NCBI RefSeq assembly: GCF_019145205.1
Contig: NZ_JAHSTT010000010.1
Coordinates: forward strand, 62,001 to 126,000
DNA length: 64,000 nt
Reading direction: 5' to 3'
Source of the DNA: Pseudomonas khavaziana
GTDB lineage: Bacteria; Pseudomonadota; Gammaproteobacteria; Pseudomonadales; Pseudomonadaceae
The notes beneath the pieces were generated by a model that was given only the letters and a program-made list of their open reading frames with translations, searched no databases and was not told where the DNA came from. The position numbers and the translations under genes are program-made. Each line of letters opens with the position of its first letter. Position 1 is the first letter of the stretch. This document shows, piece after piece, positions 1 to 8,800 of this stretch.

Positions 1-716
1 CGGTTGTCGCGGCCATTCCGTTCGTCTGCTTTTTGTTTAACGGATGTTTCAGCGGTGCGCAGGAAAGGATTAGTGCGTTTTTCCAGGGCCAGATTGGAAG
101 GCAGCGTCATCTCGCCCCGAGCCCGTAATCGGGCAACGTCTTCTACCCGTGCGGCGATGTCGGCGTTGTGCGGTTCCACGGCCTGGGCAAATTTGAGATT
201 ACTTTGTGTGTATTCATGGGTGCAGTACACCAGCGTATCGGCGGGCAGGGCGGCCAGGCGTTCCAGGGAGGCATGCATCTGCTCGGGTGTGCCTTCGAAC
301 AGGCGCCCGCAACCGGCGGCGAACAAGGTATCGCCACACAGCAGCACCCCTTCGTGATAAAAGGCGATATGGCCCAGGGTATGCCCCGGTACGGCGTAGA
401 CGTCGAAGTCCCAGCCCAGCACGTTGATACGGTCATTGTCCTGCAGCGCCACGTCCCGCGCCGGGATCTTTTCGTTGGCCGGGCCGTAGACCTTGGCGCC
501 GGTCACCCGTTTCAGTTGTTCGACACCGCCCACGTGATCATGGTGATGGTGGGTGACCAGGATGTCGCTGAGCGTCCACTCGGTGTTCTGCTGGAGCCAG
601 GCCAGCACTGGCGCGGCATCGCCCGGGTCGACCACGACGCAGCGCCGGGTGGCAGGGTCTTGCAACAACCAGATGTAGTTGTCGGTGAAGGCGGGTAGGG
701 CACTGATCTGTATCAT
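1..716 (-). CDS. gloB: Hydroxyacylglutathione hydrolase (glyoxalase II), 3' end outside window
   Basis: This enzyme hydrolyses S-lactoylglutathione to lactate and glutathione, the second step of methylglyoxal detoxification in the cytosol. The protein begins MIQISALPAFTDNYIW and carries the metallo-beta-lactamase metal-binding motif THHHHDH at residues 55-61. Further family motifs follow (PGHTLGHI, then CGDTLFAAGCGR). About 238 residues are present, against roughly 255 in the family, so only the last residues are lost at the window edge. It is divergent from the methyltransferase gene starting at 782. The gloB-methyltransferase-rnhA-dnaQ order is conserved in many gammaproteobacteria. Confidence 0.95.
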   Translation of the reverse strand, partial: MIQISALPAFTDNYIWLLQDPATRRCVVVDPGDAAPVLAWLQQNTEWTLSDILVTHHHHDHVGGVEQLKRVTGAKVYGPANEKIPARDVALQDNDRINVLGWDFDVYAVPGHTLGHIAFYHEGVLLCGDTLFAAGCGRLFEGTPEQMHASLERLAALPADTLVYCTHEYTQSNLKFAQAVEPHNADIAARVEDVARLRARGEMTLPSNLALEKRTNPFLRTAETSVKQKADERNGRDN

Positions 717-781
717 TCTTCGATTCGCCAAGCTGAACACATTGGTGCATCTTAGAACGTCTAGGCGAGTTGGAGAATGCA

Positions 782-1540
782 ATGACCGATAAAGCGTTCG
801 CCCAGGCCGATCCTGAGTGGCTGGCCCTGATCAGTGCGGCCCGCGAATGGTTGTCCGGGCCGATTGGGCAATTTCTGCTGGATGAAGAACGGCGCATGCT
901 CGATGACGAACTGGGCCGGTTCTTTGGTGGCTACCTGGTGCATTACGGGCCGTCGGCCGAAACCCCGCCGTCGGCGCCCCAGGTGCAACGCAATGTGCGC
1001 TTGGGCGCGCCGCTGCCGGGGGTGGAAATCGTCTGTGAGGAGCAGGCCTGGCCCTTGAGCGAGCACGCCGCCGATGTGGTGGTGTTGCAGCATGGCCTGG
1101 ATTTCTGCCTGTCGCCCCATGGCTTGCTGCGCGAAGCGGCGAGCAGCGTGCGCCCTGGTGGCCATTTGCTGATTGTCGGCATCAACCCCTGGAGCAGCTG
1201 GGGCCTGCGCCGTGTGTTCGCTCATGACGGCCTGCGCCAGGCGCGCTGCATCTCACCGTCGCGGGTTGGGGACTGGCTGAACCTGCTGGGCTTCGCGCTG
1301 GAGAAACGCCGCTTCGGGTGCTATCGTCCGCCGCTGGCGACGGCCAAGTGGCAGGGGCGCCTGGCCGGCTGGGAGCGCCGGGCGGGTGCCTGGCAACTCT
1401 CGGGTGGTGGCTTCTATTTATTGGTGGCGCGCAAGATCGTGGTGGGGCTGCGGCCGGTGCGCCAGGTACTGCGACAACCCATGGGCAAGCTGGTACCGAT
1501 GCCGATGGCCAAGGTCAACCGCGAGCAAAGCGAACCCTAA
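782..1540 (+). CDS. Class I SAM-dependent methyltransferase (YafS-like)
   Basis: A 252-residue predicted methyltransferase of unknown substrate. The central part reads like a Methyltransf_11 fold: LPLPG-type strand, then DVVVLQHGLDFCLSPHGLL and RPGGHLLIVGINPWS, the usual motif IV to post-motif region. The N-terminal glycine-rich SAM loop is weak. The ATG at 782 is chosen because GGAG lies 7-10 bases upstream; an in-frame TTG at 770 is possible. It lies between gloB (divergent) and rnhA, the same position as yafS in E. coli, so it is probably the orthologue. The substrate cannot be told from sequence. Confidence 0.82.
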   Translation: MTDKAFAQADPEWLALISAAREWLSGPIGQFLLDEERRMLDDELGRFFGGYLVHYGPSAETPPSAPQVQRNVRLGAPLPGVEIVCEEQAWPLSEHAADVVVLQHGLDFCLSPHGLLREAASSVRPGGHLLIVGINPWSSWGLRRVFAHDGLRQARCISPSRVGDWLNLLGFALEKRRFGCYRPPLATAKWQGRLAGWERRAGAWQLSGGGFYLLVARKIVVGLRPVRQVLRQPMGKLVPMPMAKVNREQSEP

Positions 1541-1626
1541 ACCTCTTTATTGATTTCAGGCCGGGCTGCCCGGCCTCGGGATACTGTCGGTCAACGACCG
1601 CCAGCCCGTCTTGATGGATGCAACCG

Positions 1627-2079
1627 ATGACCGATAGCGTAGAACTCTTCACCGACGGCGCCTGCAAGGGTAACCCAGGCCCGGGCGGCTGGGGTGCCCT
1701 GCTGGTATGCAAGGGCGTGGAGAAGGAACTGTGGGGCGGCGAAGCCAACACCACCAATAACCGCATGGAACTGATGGGCGCCATTCGCGGCCTTGAAGAG
1801 CTCAAGCGTCGTTGCAACGTCCTGCTGGTGACCGACTCGCAATATGTAATGAAGGGCATCAACGAGTGGATGGTCAATTGGAAAAAGCGCGGCTGGAAGA
1901 CCGCAGCCAAGGAGCCGGTCAAGAACGCCGACCTGTGGCAATTGCTCGACGAGCAATGCAACCGTCACGACATCACCTGGAAGTGGGTGCGTGGACACAT
2001 CGGCCACCCTGGCAACGAGCGCGCCGACCAGTTGGCCAACCGTGGTGTAGATGAAGTGCGCGGCTACAAGCAGAGCTGA
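1627..2079 (+). CDS. rnhA: Ribonuclease HI
   Basis: Cleaves the RNA strand of RNA-DNA hybrids, removing R-loops and replication primers. The 150-residue protein starts MTDSVELFTDGACKGNPGPGG, which contains the first catalytic Asp. It continues with NNRMELMGAI (catalytic Glu), VTDSQYV (Asp) and GHPGNERADQLA (His and last Asp), so all active-site carboxylates are present. An ATG nine bases upstream (1618) is in frame, but Pseudomonas orthologues start near 1627. It is followed 64 bases later by dnaQ in the same direction, the usual pairing. Confidence 0.96.
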   Translation: MTDSVELFTDGACKGNPGPGGWGALLVCKGVEKELWGGEANTTNNRMELMGAIRGLEELKRRCNVLLVTDSQYVMKGINEWMVNWKKRGWKTAAKEPVKNADLWQLLDEQCNRHDITWKWVRGHIGHPGNERADQLANRGVDEVRGYKQS

Positions 2080-2143
2080 TGTCAGCTCACGTGTTAACAT
2101 TGCGCCCATTGATTCACACCACACCGTTGAGAGCTGAACCCTG

Positions 2144-2890
2144 ATGGCCATCCGATCTGTTGTACTCGATACCGAAACCACCGGCATGCCGGTGACCGAT
2201 GGTCACCGGATCATCGAAATCGGCTGTGTCGAACTGATGGGCCGCCGCCTGACCGGCCGCCACTTCCACGTCTACCTGCAACCCGACCGGGACAGCGACG
2301 AAGGCGCGATTGGCGTTCACGGCATCACCGACGAATTCCTCAAGGGCAAGCCGCGTTTTGCCGAAGTGGCCGATGAATTCTTCGAGTTTATCAACGGCGC
2401 CCAGCTGATCATCCATAACGCGGCGTTCGACATCGGCTTTATCAACAACGAATTTGCCCTGATGGGGCAGATGGACCGTGCGGACATCTCCCAGCACTGC
2501 ACGATCCTCGATACCCTGATGATGGCCCGCGAGCGTCACCCGGGCCAACGCAACAGCCTTGATGCCCTGTGCAAGCGTTATGGCGTCGATAACTCTGGCC
2601 GTGAACTGCACGGCGCCTTGCTCGACTCCGAGATCCTGGCCGACGTCTACCTGACCATGACCGGCGGGCAGACCAGCCTGTCCCTGGCCGGCAATGCCTC
2701 AGATGGCGCCGGATCGGCGGAAGGCTCCGGCAACCGCCCTTCGGAAATCCGCCGTCTGCCGGCTGATCGCAGGCCCACGCCGATCATCCGGGCCAGCGAG
2801 CAGGATTTGGCCGAGCATGCGGCGCGGTTGGAAGCGATTGCCAAGTCGGCGGGTGCGCCGGCGTTGTGGACCCAGTTGACCCAACAATAA
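2144..2890 (+). CDS. dnaQ: DNA polymerase III epsilon subunit (3'-5' proofreading exonuclease)
   Basis: Proofreading exonuclease of the replicative polymerase core. The 248-residue protein has the DEDDh exonuclease motifs: ExoI VLDTETTGMP near residue 6, ExoII IHNAAFDIGFINNE near 87, and ExoIII with HGALLDSEILADVY near 155. The last 60 residues are a Pro/Gly/Ser-rich linker followed by the short C-terminal segment that binds the alpha subunit. Length agrees with the E. coli protein (243). It is co-directional with rnhA, and a small REP-like hairpin follows the stop. Confidence 0.96.
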   Translation: MAIRSVVLDTETTGMPVTDGHRIIEIGCVELMGRRLTGRHFHVYLQPDRDSDEGAIGVHGITDEFLKGKPRFAEVADEFFEFINGAQLIIHNAAFDIGFINNEFALMGQMDRADISQHCTILDTLMMARERHPGQRNSLDALCKRYGVDNSGRELHGALLDSEILADVYLTMTGGQTSLSLAGNASDGAGSAEGSGNRPSEIRRLPADRRPTPIIRASEQDLAEHAARLEAIAKSAGAPALWTQLTQQ

Positions 2891-2912
2891 CCCAGGCTCA
2901 ATGCAGTAAAAA

Positions 2913-2939
2913 TGTGGAGGGGGCAAGCCCTCTCCCACA
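2913..2939. repeat. REP-like palindrome after dnaQ
   Basis: An imperfect palindrome with the core TGTGGAGGGGGC / GCCCTCTCCCACA. It is a degenerate version of the REP sequence seen intact elsewhere in this window, and sits between dnaQ and ldcA where it could also weaken read-through. Confidence 0.7.
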
Positions 2940-3028
2940 GCTGATCCTCATTGCCTGCAAAATCTTCATTCGCTACATTCGCGTCCAGCTTCTACTCTGA
3001 TTGCAAAGCCTCAGAAGTAAGAGCGCTC

Positions 3029-5284
3029 ATGTACAAAGACCTGAAGTTCCCCATTCTGATCGTGCACCGTGACATCAAGGCCGACACCGTTGCCGGTGAT
3101 CGGGTTCGAGGCATCGCCAGGGAGTTGGAACAGGAGGGCTTCAGTATCTTTTGTGCGGTGGACTATGCCGAGGGACGTCTTGTGGCCTCCACCCACCACG
3201 GCCTGGCGTGCATGCTGATCGCCGCGGAGGGCGCCGGGGAAAATACCCATCTGCTGCAAAACATGGTCGAGCTGATCCGCCTGGCGCGGATGAGGGCGCC
3301 CAACCTGCCGATCTTTGCCCTGGGCGAGCAAGTCACCCTGGAAAATGCCCCCGCCGATGCCATGAGCGAGCTCAACCAACTGCGCGGGATTCTCTATCTG
3401 TTTGAAGACACTGTGCCGTTCCTGGCGCGCCAGGTCGCCCGGGCTGCACGCAGTTATCTCGATGGCCTGCTGCCGCCGTTCTTCAAGGCCCTGGTGCAAC
3501 ACACCGCCGACTCCAACTACTCCTGGCACACTCCCGGCCATGGCGGTGGCGTGGCCTATCGCAAAAGCCCGGTGGGGCAGGCGTTTCATCAGTTTTTCGG
3601 GGAGAATACCCTGCGTTCGGACCTGTCTGTTTCAGTTCCCGAGCTGGGCTCGCTGCTCGATCACACCGGGCCCTTGGCCGAAGCCGAAGCCCGCGCCGCT
3701 CGCAACTTTGGCGCTGACCATACGTTCTTTGTGATCAATGGCACGTCCACCGCCAACAAGATCGTCTGGCATTCCATGGTCGGTCGCGACGATCTGGTAC
3801 TGGTGGATCGCAATTGCCACAAATCGGTGTTGCACTCGATCATCATGACCGGTGCCATCCCGCTGTACCTGTGCCCTGAGCGCAACGAACTGGGGATCAT
3901 CGGTCCCATTCCCCTGAGTGAGTTCAGTCCAGAGTCGATCCGCGCCAAGATCGATGCCAGCCCCCTGACCCGTGGCCGGCCTGCGAAAGTGAAGCTGGCG
4001 GTAGTGACCAATTCCACCTACGACGGCCTGTGCTACAACGCCGAATTGATCAAGCAGCAACTGGGTAGCAGCGTTGAGGTGCTGCATTTTGACGAGGCCT
4101 GGTACGCCTATGCCGCGTTCCACGAGTTCTTCGCCGGGCGCTATGGCATGGGCACCTCACGCACCCCGGACAGCCCCTTGGTCTTCACCACCCATAGCAC
4201 CCACAAACTGCTGGCCGCCTTCAGTCAGGCCTCGATGATCCATGTGCAGGACGGCGGTGCACGGCAACTGGATCGTGATCGGTTCAACGAAGCCTTCATG
4301 ATGCATATCTCGACCTCGCCGCAATACAGCATCATCGCTTCATTGGACGTGGCGTCAGCGATGATGGAAGGCCCGGCCGGGCGTTCGCTGTTGCAGGAAA
4401 TGTTCGACGAGGCTCTGAGTTTCAGGCGAGCCCTGGCCAACCTGCGCCAGCATATCGCTGCCGAAGACTGGTGGTTTTCCATCTGGCAGCCGCCCTCGGT
4501 CACCGGTATCGACCGGATCGCCACCGCGGATTGGTTGTTGCACCCTCAGGATGAGTGGCATGGTTTTGGCGACATTGCCGAAGACTACGTATTACTCGAC
4601 CCGATCAAGGTGACGCTGGTGATGCCCGGCCTCAACGCCGGAGGCGCCCTGAGCGACTGCGGGATTCCCGCTGCGGTAGTCAGCAAGTTTCTCTGGGAGC
4701 GCGGCTTGGTGGTGGAAAAAACCGGGTTGTATTCGTTCCTTGTGTTGTTTTCCATGGGCATCACCAAGGGCAAATGGAGCACCTTGCTCACCGAACTGCT
4801 GGAGTTCAAGCGCAGCTACGACGCCAATGCCAGCCTGGCCAGCTGTCTGCCGTCGGTGCATGCCCAAGGTCCTGCGCGTTATCAGGGCATGGGGCTGCGC
4901 GACCTTTGCGACCAGTTGCACAGCTGTTACCGTAGCAACGCTACTGCCAAGCATCTCAAGCGCATGTATACGATGTTGCCGGAAATCGCGATGAAACCCG
5001 CCGATGCCTACGACCAGTTGGTGAGGGGCGAGGTGGAGGCAGTTCCTATCGATGCTTTGCCAGGGCGTGTCGCGGCCGTGATGCTGGTGCCTTATCCGCC
5101 CGGTATTCCGTTGATCATGCCCGGTGAACGCTTTACCGAGTCAACCCGTTCAATCATCGACTACCTGGCGTTTGCCCGTACGTTCGATAGCAGCTTCCCC
5201 GGTTTTGTCGCGGATGTTCATGGGCTGCAACACGAAGATGACGGCAGTGGCCGTTGTTACACCGTCGATTGCATCAAGGGCTAA
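3029..5284 (+). CDS. ldcA: Lysine decarboxylase, PLP-dependent Orn/Lys/Arg decarboxylase family
   Basis: Fold-type I PLP decarboxylase that converts lysine to cadaverine. The 751-residue length equals that of P. aeruginosa LdcA, which occupies the same place after dnaQ. Domains in order are an N-terminal wing/receiver-like domain (1-150), the large PLP domain beginning near SWHTPGHGGG, the Schiff-base motif HSTHKLL with Lys at about residue 393, and a C-terminal domain with PYPPGIPLIMPGE. The ATG at 3029 matches orthologues; an upstream in-frame TTG at 2951 is less likely. In P. aeruginosa the enzyme takes part in arginine-dependent lysine catabolism. It is followed after two bases by an acetyltransferase gene. 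Confidence 0.92.
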   Translation: MYKDLKFPILIVHRDIKADTVAGDRVRGIARELEQEGFSIFCAVDYAEGRLVASTHHGLACMLIAAEGAGENTHLLQNMVELIRLARMRAPNLPIFALGEQVTLENAPADAMSELNQLRGILYLFEDTVPFLARQVARAARSYLDGLLPPFFKALVQHTADSNYSWHTPGHGGGVAYRKSPVGQAFHQFFGENTLRSDLSVSVPELGSLLDHTGPLAEAEARAARNFGADHTFFVINGTSTANKIVWHSMVGRDDLVLVDRNCHKSVLHSIIMTGAIPLYLCPERNELGIIGPIPLSEFSPESIRAKIDASPLTRGRPAKVKLAVVTNSTYDGLCYNAELIKQQLGSSVEVLHFDEAWYAYAAFHEFFAGRYGMGTSRTPDSPLVFTTHSTHKLLAAFSQASMIHVQDGGARQLDRDRFNEAFMMHISTSPQYSIIASLDVASAMMEGPAGRSLLQEMFDEALSFRRALANLRQHIAAEDWWFSIWQPPSVTGIDRIATADWLLHPQDEWHGFGDIAEDYVLLDPIKVTLVMPGLNAGGALSDCGIPAAVVSKFLWERGLVVEKTGLYSFLVLFSMGITKGKWSTLLTELLEFKRSYDANASLASCLPSVHAQGPARYQGMGLRDLCDQLHSCYRSNATAKHLKRMYTMLPEIAMKPADAYDQLVRGEVEAVPIDALPGRVAAVMLVPYPPGIPLIMPGERFTESTRSIIDYLAFARTFDSSFPGFVADVHGLQHEDDGSGRCYTVDCIKG

Positions 5285-5286
5285 GG

Positions 5287-5874
5287 ATGTTTATGCAAGC
5301 TGTAATGAACCCGAAGTACCCAGGGCTCAGTGTGCGGGTCGCGGATGAAGGTTTCGACCCCTATGTATGGGGCAATGACTTCAGCTTTGAGGTCAGCGCC
5401 TATGGTGTGCCGCAGATGGGCCAGCGTGTCGACCAATGGCCTGTGGAGCGGGTCCTGCCGTACCGCAAGTGCTACGGTATTGACCCAGAAGAGTTCGCCA
5501 GTTTTCGCAATGCCGCCGACAGCGCGATCTTCATGGCCTACCTGGATGATCGCGCGGTGGGACATGTGGTGGTCAGCACCAACTGGAACGGTTTTGCCCA
5601 CGTCGATGAGCTGGCCGTGGTGTTGCCTGCGCGACGCCACGGTGTGGCCAAGGCGTTGCTGGATGTGGCGCAGTTCTGGGCGCGCAAGAAAAACCTGCCG
5701 GGCATGATGCTGGAAACCCAGAACAATAACCTGGGTGCCTGTCGCTTGTACGAGCGCTGTGGTTATGTGCTGGGCGGGATCGACCACCTGCGTTATCGCG
5801 GCATTGATCCGCAAACCCGCGAGGTGGCGATTTTCTGGTATCGGTTGTTCATGCCCGAGCGGGACAGTCTATGA
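5287..5874 (+). CDS. GNAT acetyltransferase resembling streptothricin acetyltransferase (SAT)
   Basis: A 195-residue N-acetyltransferase. The C-terminal half matches the streptothricin acetyltransferase pattern as I remember it from Sat-2/SatA: VDELAVVLPARRHGVAKALL (acetyl-CoA loop), then LETQNNNLGACRLYERCGY, LGGIDHLRY and a final FWYRLF. SAT enzymes acetylate the beta-lysine chain of streptothricin. The start at 5287 is only two bases after the ldcA stop, so the two genes are almost certainly co-transcribed. ATGs at 5293 and 5305 are alternatives. Whether the substrate is an antibiotic, lysine or cadaverine is open. Its stop overlaps by six bases the stop of the convergent toxin gene. Confidence 0.82.
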   Translation: MFMQAVMNPKYPGLSVRVADEGFDPYVWGNDFSFEVSAYGVPQMGQRVDQWPVERVLPYRKCYGIDPEEFASFRNAADSAIFMAYLDDRAVGHVVVSTNWNGFAHVDELAVVLPARRHGVAKALLDVAQFWARKKNLPGMMLETQNNNLGACRLYERCGYVLGGIDHLRYRGIDPQTREVAIFWYRLFMPERDSL

Positions 5875-8800
5875 ATTGATCCACGAATGTTCGGCGCCGA
5901 CACTGATCTGTAGTTGATCACGGTAAGCACGATAGTGCTTCTTCGCCTCCCGTACGCTTTGTTGGAGCCCATCGGGCTCTGTCAGACCTTTGCTAGCGTA
6001 ATACTGGCGGGTGTCGTCCTCAAGGTTGAACGGTTTTCCGGGCGTGAACCCGTGTTTGCCTTGCTGCATTTTTTCTTTGCTCATTCCATCAAAACCTGCG
6101 TCGTAAATGTCAGGTCGCCTGGATTTCAGCACATCGTCAAACATGTTCGGGCCTACGGTTTCAAAAATCTTGCCTTCGTACTCCAGAAAGTCCGAGGTGT
6201 AGTCGAACCCACCCTTGGGATTTTTGTCGATGGTCGGGCGATTGGCTTCAAAATAGGCTTTGTTTTTGGTGAAGCGTTGATTCATCTCGGTGATCATTTC
6301 AGCTATGACCGGATTATTCGGTTGCGTGGCGAAGTTACTCGTATTAAAAAATGGCTTGTAGTCAGTCAGCTTATGGGCGACAGGTCGACTGACCAGAATA
6401 TCCGAGTCGCCCGCATTTAAGCCTGCCGATCCGACCGCGCCTTTGATCGCATCATCGGTGTCGAGATAAATGCCTCCGTATTTATTCATCAGCGGATAGC
6501 GAGCTACATCGGAAGTCGCAGCGAGGTTCTTGCCCTGACCCTTGCGGAAATATGAATACAGCTCTGTGTTTTTCAATGACTGGAAGAACTCTTCTTCATG
6601 CAAGTTCATGGCTGTGACACCGGGGGCGTCTTTTGCCAGCTTGAGCTTGATTGCCTGGAATAGCTCAGGGGTGTCGGCGTCGACATGCACGATGGATTTG
6701 AACCCAGGCATTTTGTCGGTGTTGGCCGCGATATTCTTGATCAACCTGTCCGGTATTTCGCCACCGGCCCAGAAATAGTGAATGTCTTGGGGGACGGGGC
6801 GGATGTTCTTGGGCATCTGCAATATGGCCGGCGCGGGTGCTTCGATAAACCTGAAGTTGTGATCGGCTATCTTTTTGGCACTTTGATAGTTTTCCAGTGA
6901 GCCCCTCTGCCATTTATTTTTTGCGCTTCTCCAGAAATATTCAGGCGTTGTCCCTTTGGTATTCCCCACCCCGGCTGACCAGGCACCGACCTTGGTGTCA
7001 AAAGTGGTGGCGTAATTCATGCCTTGGTAGTTGATGACGTAGGGGTACGGGGAGTCTGTGTGTATTTTTATGTCGTCTATCGGCACGATGTAGGTGTTCT
7101 CATTGAGCTTCCAGGCAGACCAGGACTCACCACCGAGTAAACGATTCGCTGTTGCCGAAAGCTCCCATCCTCGGCCGCCCAAGTCCCTGACCGCAAGGTC
7201 GGGATGGCCTGCGTTGGGGTGCTGGATAACACGTTGACCATCCTTGAGTTTGGACTGATAAAACCGGTGGTCAATTTTTATGAATTCCTTACCGTTGTGG
7301 TCTTTGTAGATATTTGATTGGAGGCCTTTCACCTGCAGCCGGTCGGGCGAGATGTCCACCGCGTAGTCCCGCAGTGCGGGCGGGTTGAGAACTTTGAGCT
7401 CATCCGCAGCCGCCACGATGCCAGGTCTGAAATCCTTCAGCGGCGTCCCGTAGGGTTGCCCCTTCGCCACGTCATAGTCGTACCAGTTGCCGTTGCGCAA
7501 CACTGCTCCCGTTTCCTCGGTGTGGTCGAGGAGCTTGTAGGTGCCCACGGCAACCACGGCATGCTGCTTGCCGGCCTCTTTGAGCACATCGTAGCTGCCG
7601 CTGGCCCCCCGGAGAAAATTAACCGCGGACTTTCCCTTGGACCACACAAGGCGGCTGGCGCCCTTGAGCAGGTCGCCAGCGCCACCCAGTGGGTTGAGTG
7701 CCTCCAGCGCGGCGCCGCCAAGGAATCGCACGGTTTTCGATGCGGCCTTCAGGCTGGTCACGCCCTTGGTCAATACCTTGCCCGCCTGGGCGGCCTTGCC
7801 GGCGCCCAGCGTGACCAGCCCAACCACGTCAAGGCCAAGGTCGAACAAGCCTTCGCCAACGTTACCTTGCATGAAATTGACAATCGCCGACCTGAACGGA
7901 ATCAGATTGAGGAAAAAATCGCCGATGGCATCGTCGGCAGCTGCGCTTTTGTCATAGGAGGTCATGCCGCTGGCATGTTCACGCAGATCATCGTTGTGCA
8001 GGTCGAGGGACTTGGCGAATACCTTGGCGATGTAGTTCGTGCGTTCGGAATTGAATACTTGCGGTATTTGCGAGACCGTCGCTTTTTCCTTGGACTGCTT
8101 AGCGTGCTCGTCTTCGAACGGATTGAACTGGACGGTTCTATACAGCCTGTTGGCGTCTCTTCTATCGAGCTTGCCGTAAGGCGGGGAGTACTGGTCGATG
8201 AGGTGGTTGTGCTTTGAAACAGTGCCTGCGCTGGTGTCAATGCGATAAACGTTGACCTGGCCGTCGCGGGTGGTTTTCACATCCAGCGTATGGCCCCGCT
8301 TGGTCAGGGTCTTCGTGCTGAAGTCGGTGCCTATTTTATATTCATTGGTATGGAAAAACTCGAGCTGGCCGTACTCGAAGTTCTGCTTGTCCTCTGGCGG
8401 CAGGTTCGAGATGAGGTACTGGGTCAGGCCAGTGTGGCCTTTTTCCAGTTCCGTTATGGTCTGGTTGTAACGCTCGGTAAAGGCATCTGCCACCGTCAGT
8501 TTGCCGCTCGCGGACTTTTCGCAGAACTCATTAATGGGAATTCGCTTGTCTTGAGTCAGCCAATGTTCTTTGTCGTCATGCTTGACCTTGTCACCCTGCA
8601 TGACGATATCCAGCATTGAGTGGTTGCCAGGGAAGCGACCGGGCCGTCCTGGAGTCAAGTTGGCTTTGAGGATGTTTCTTGCCTTGAAAACGCTGTCCGG
8701 GACTCCCGGGAACTCTGCGCGGAGCAGCTCCAGCGCCATCGTTTCACGGCTGGGGATGGGCGTTGCAAGCGCTGTGGACGTGGCTTGCAATGCGCTCTGC

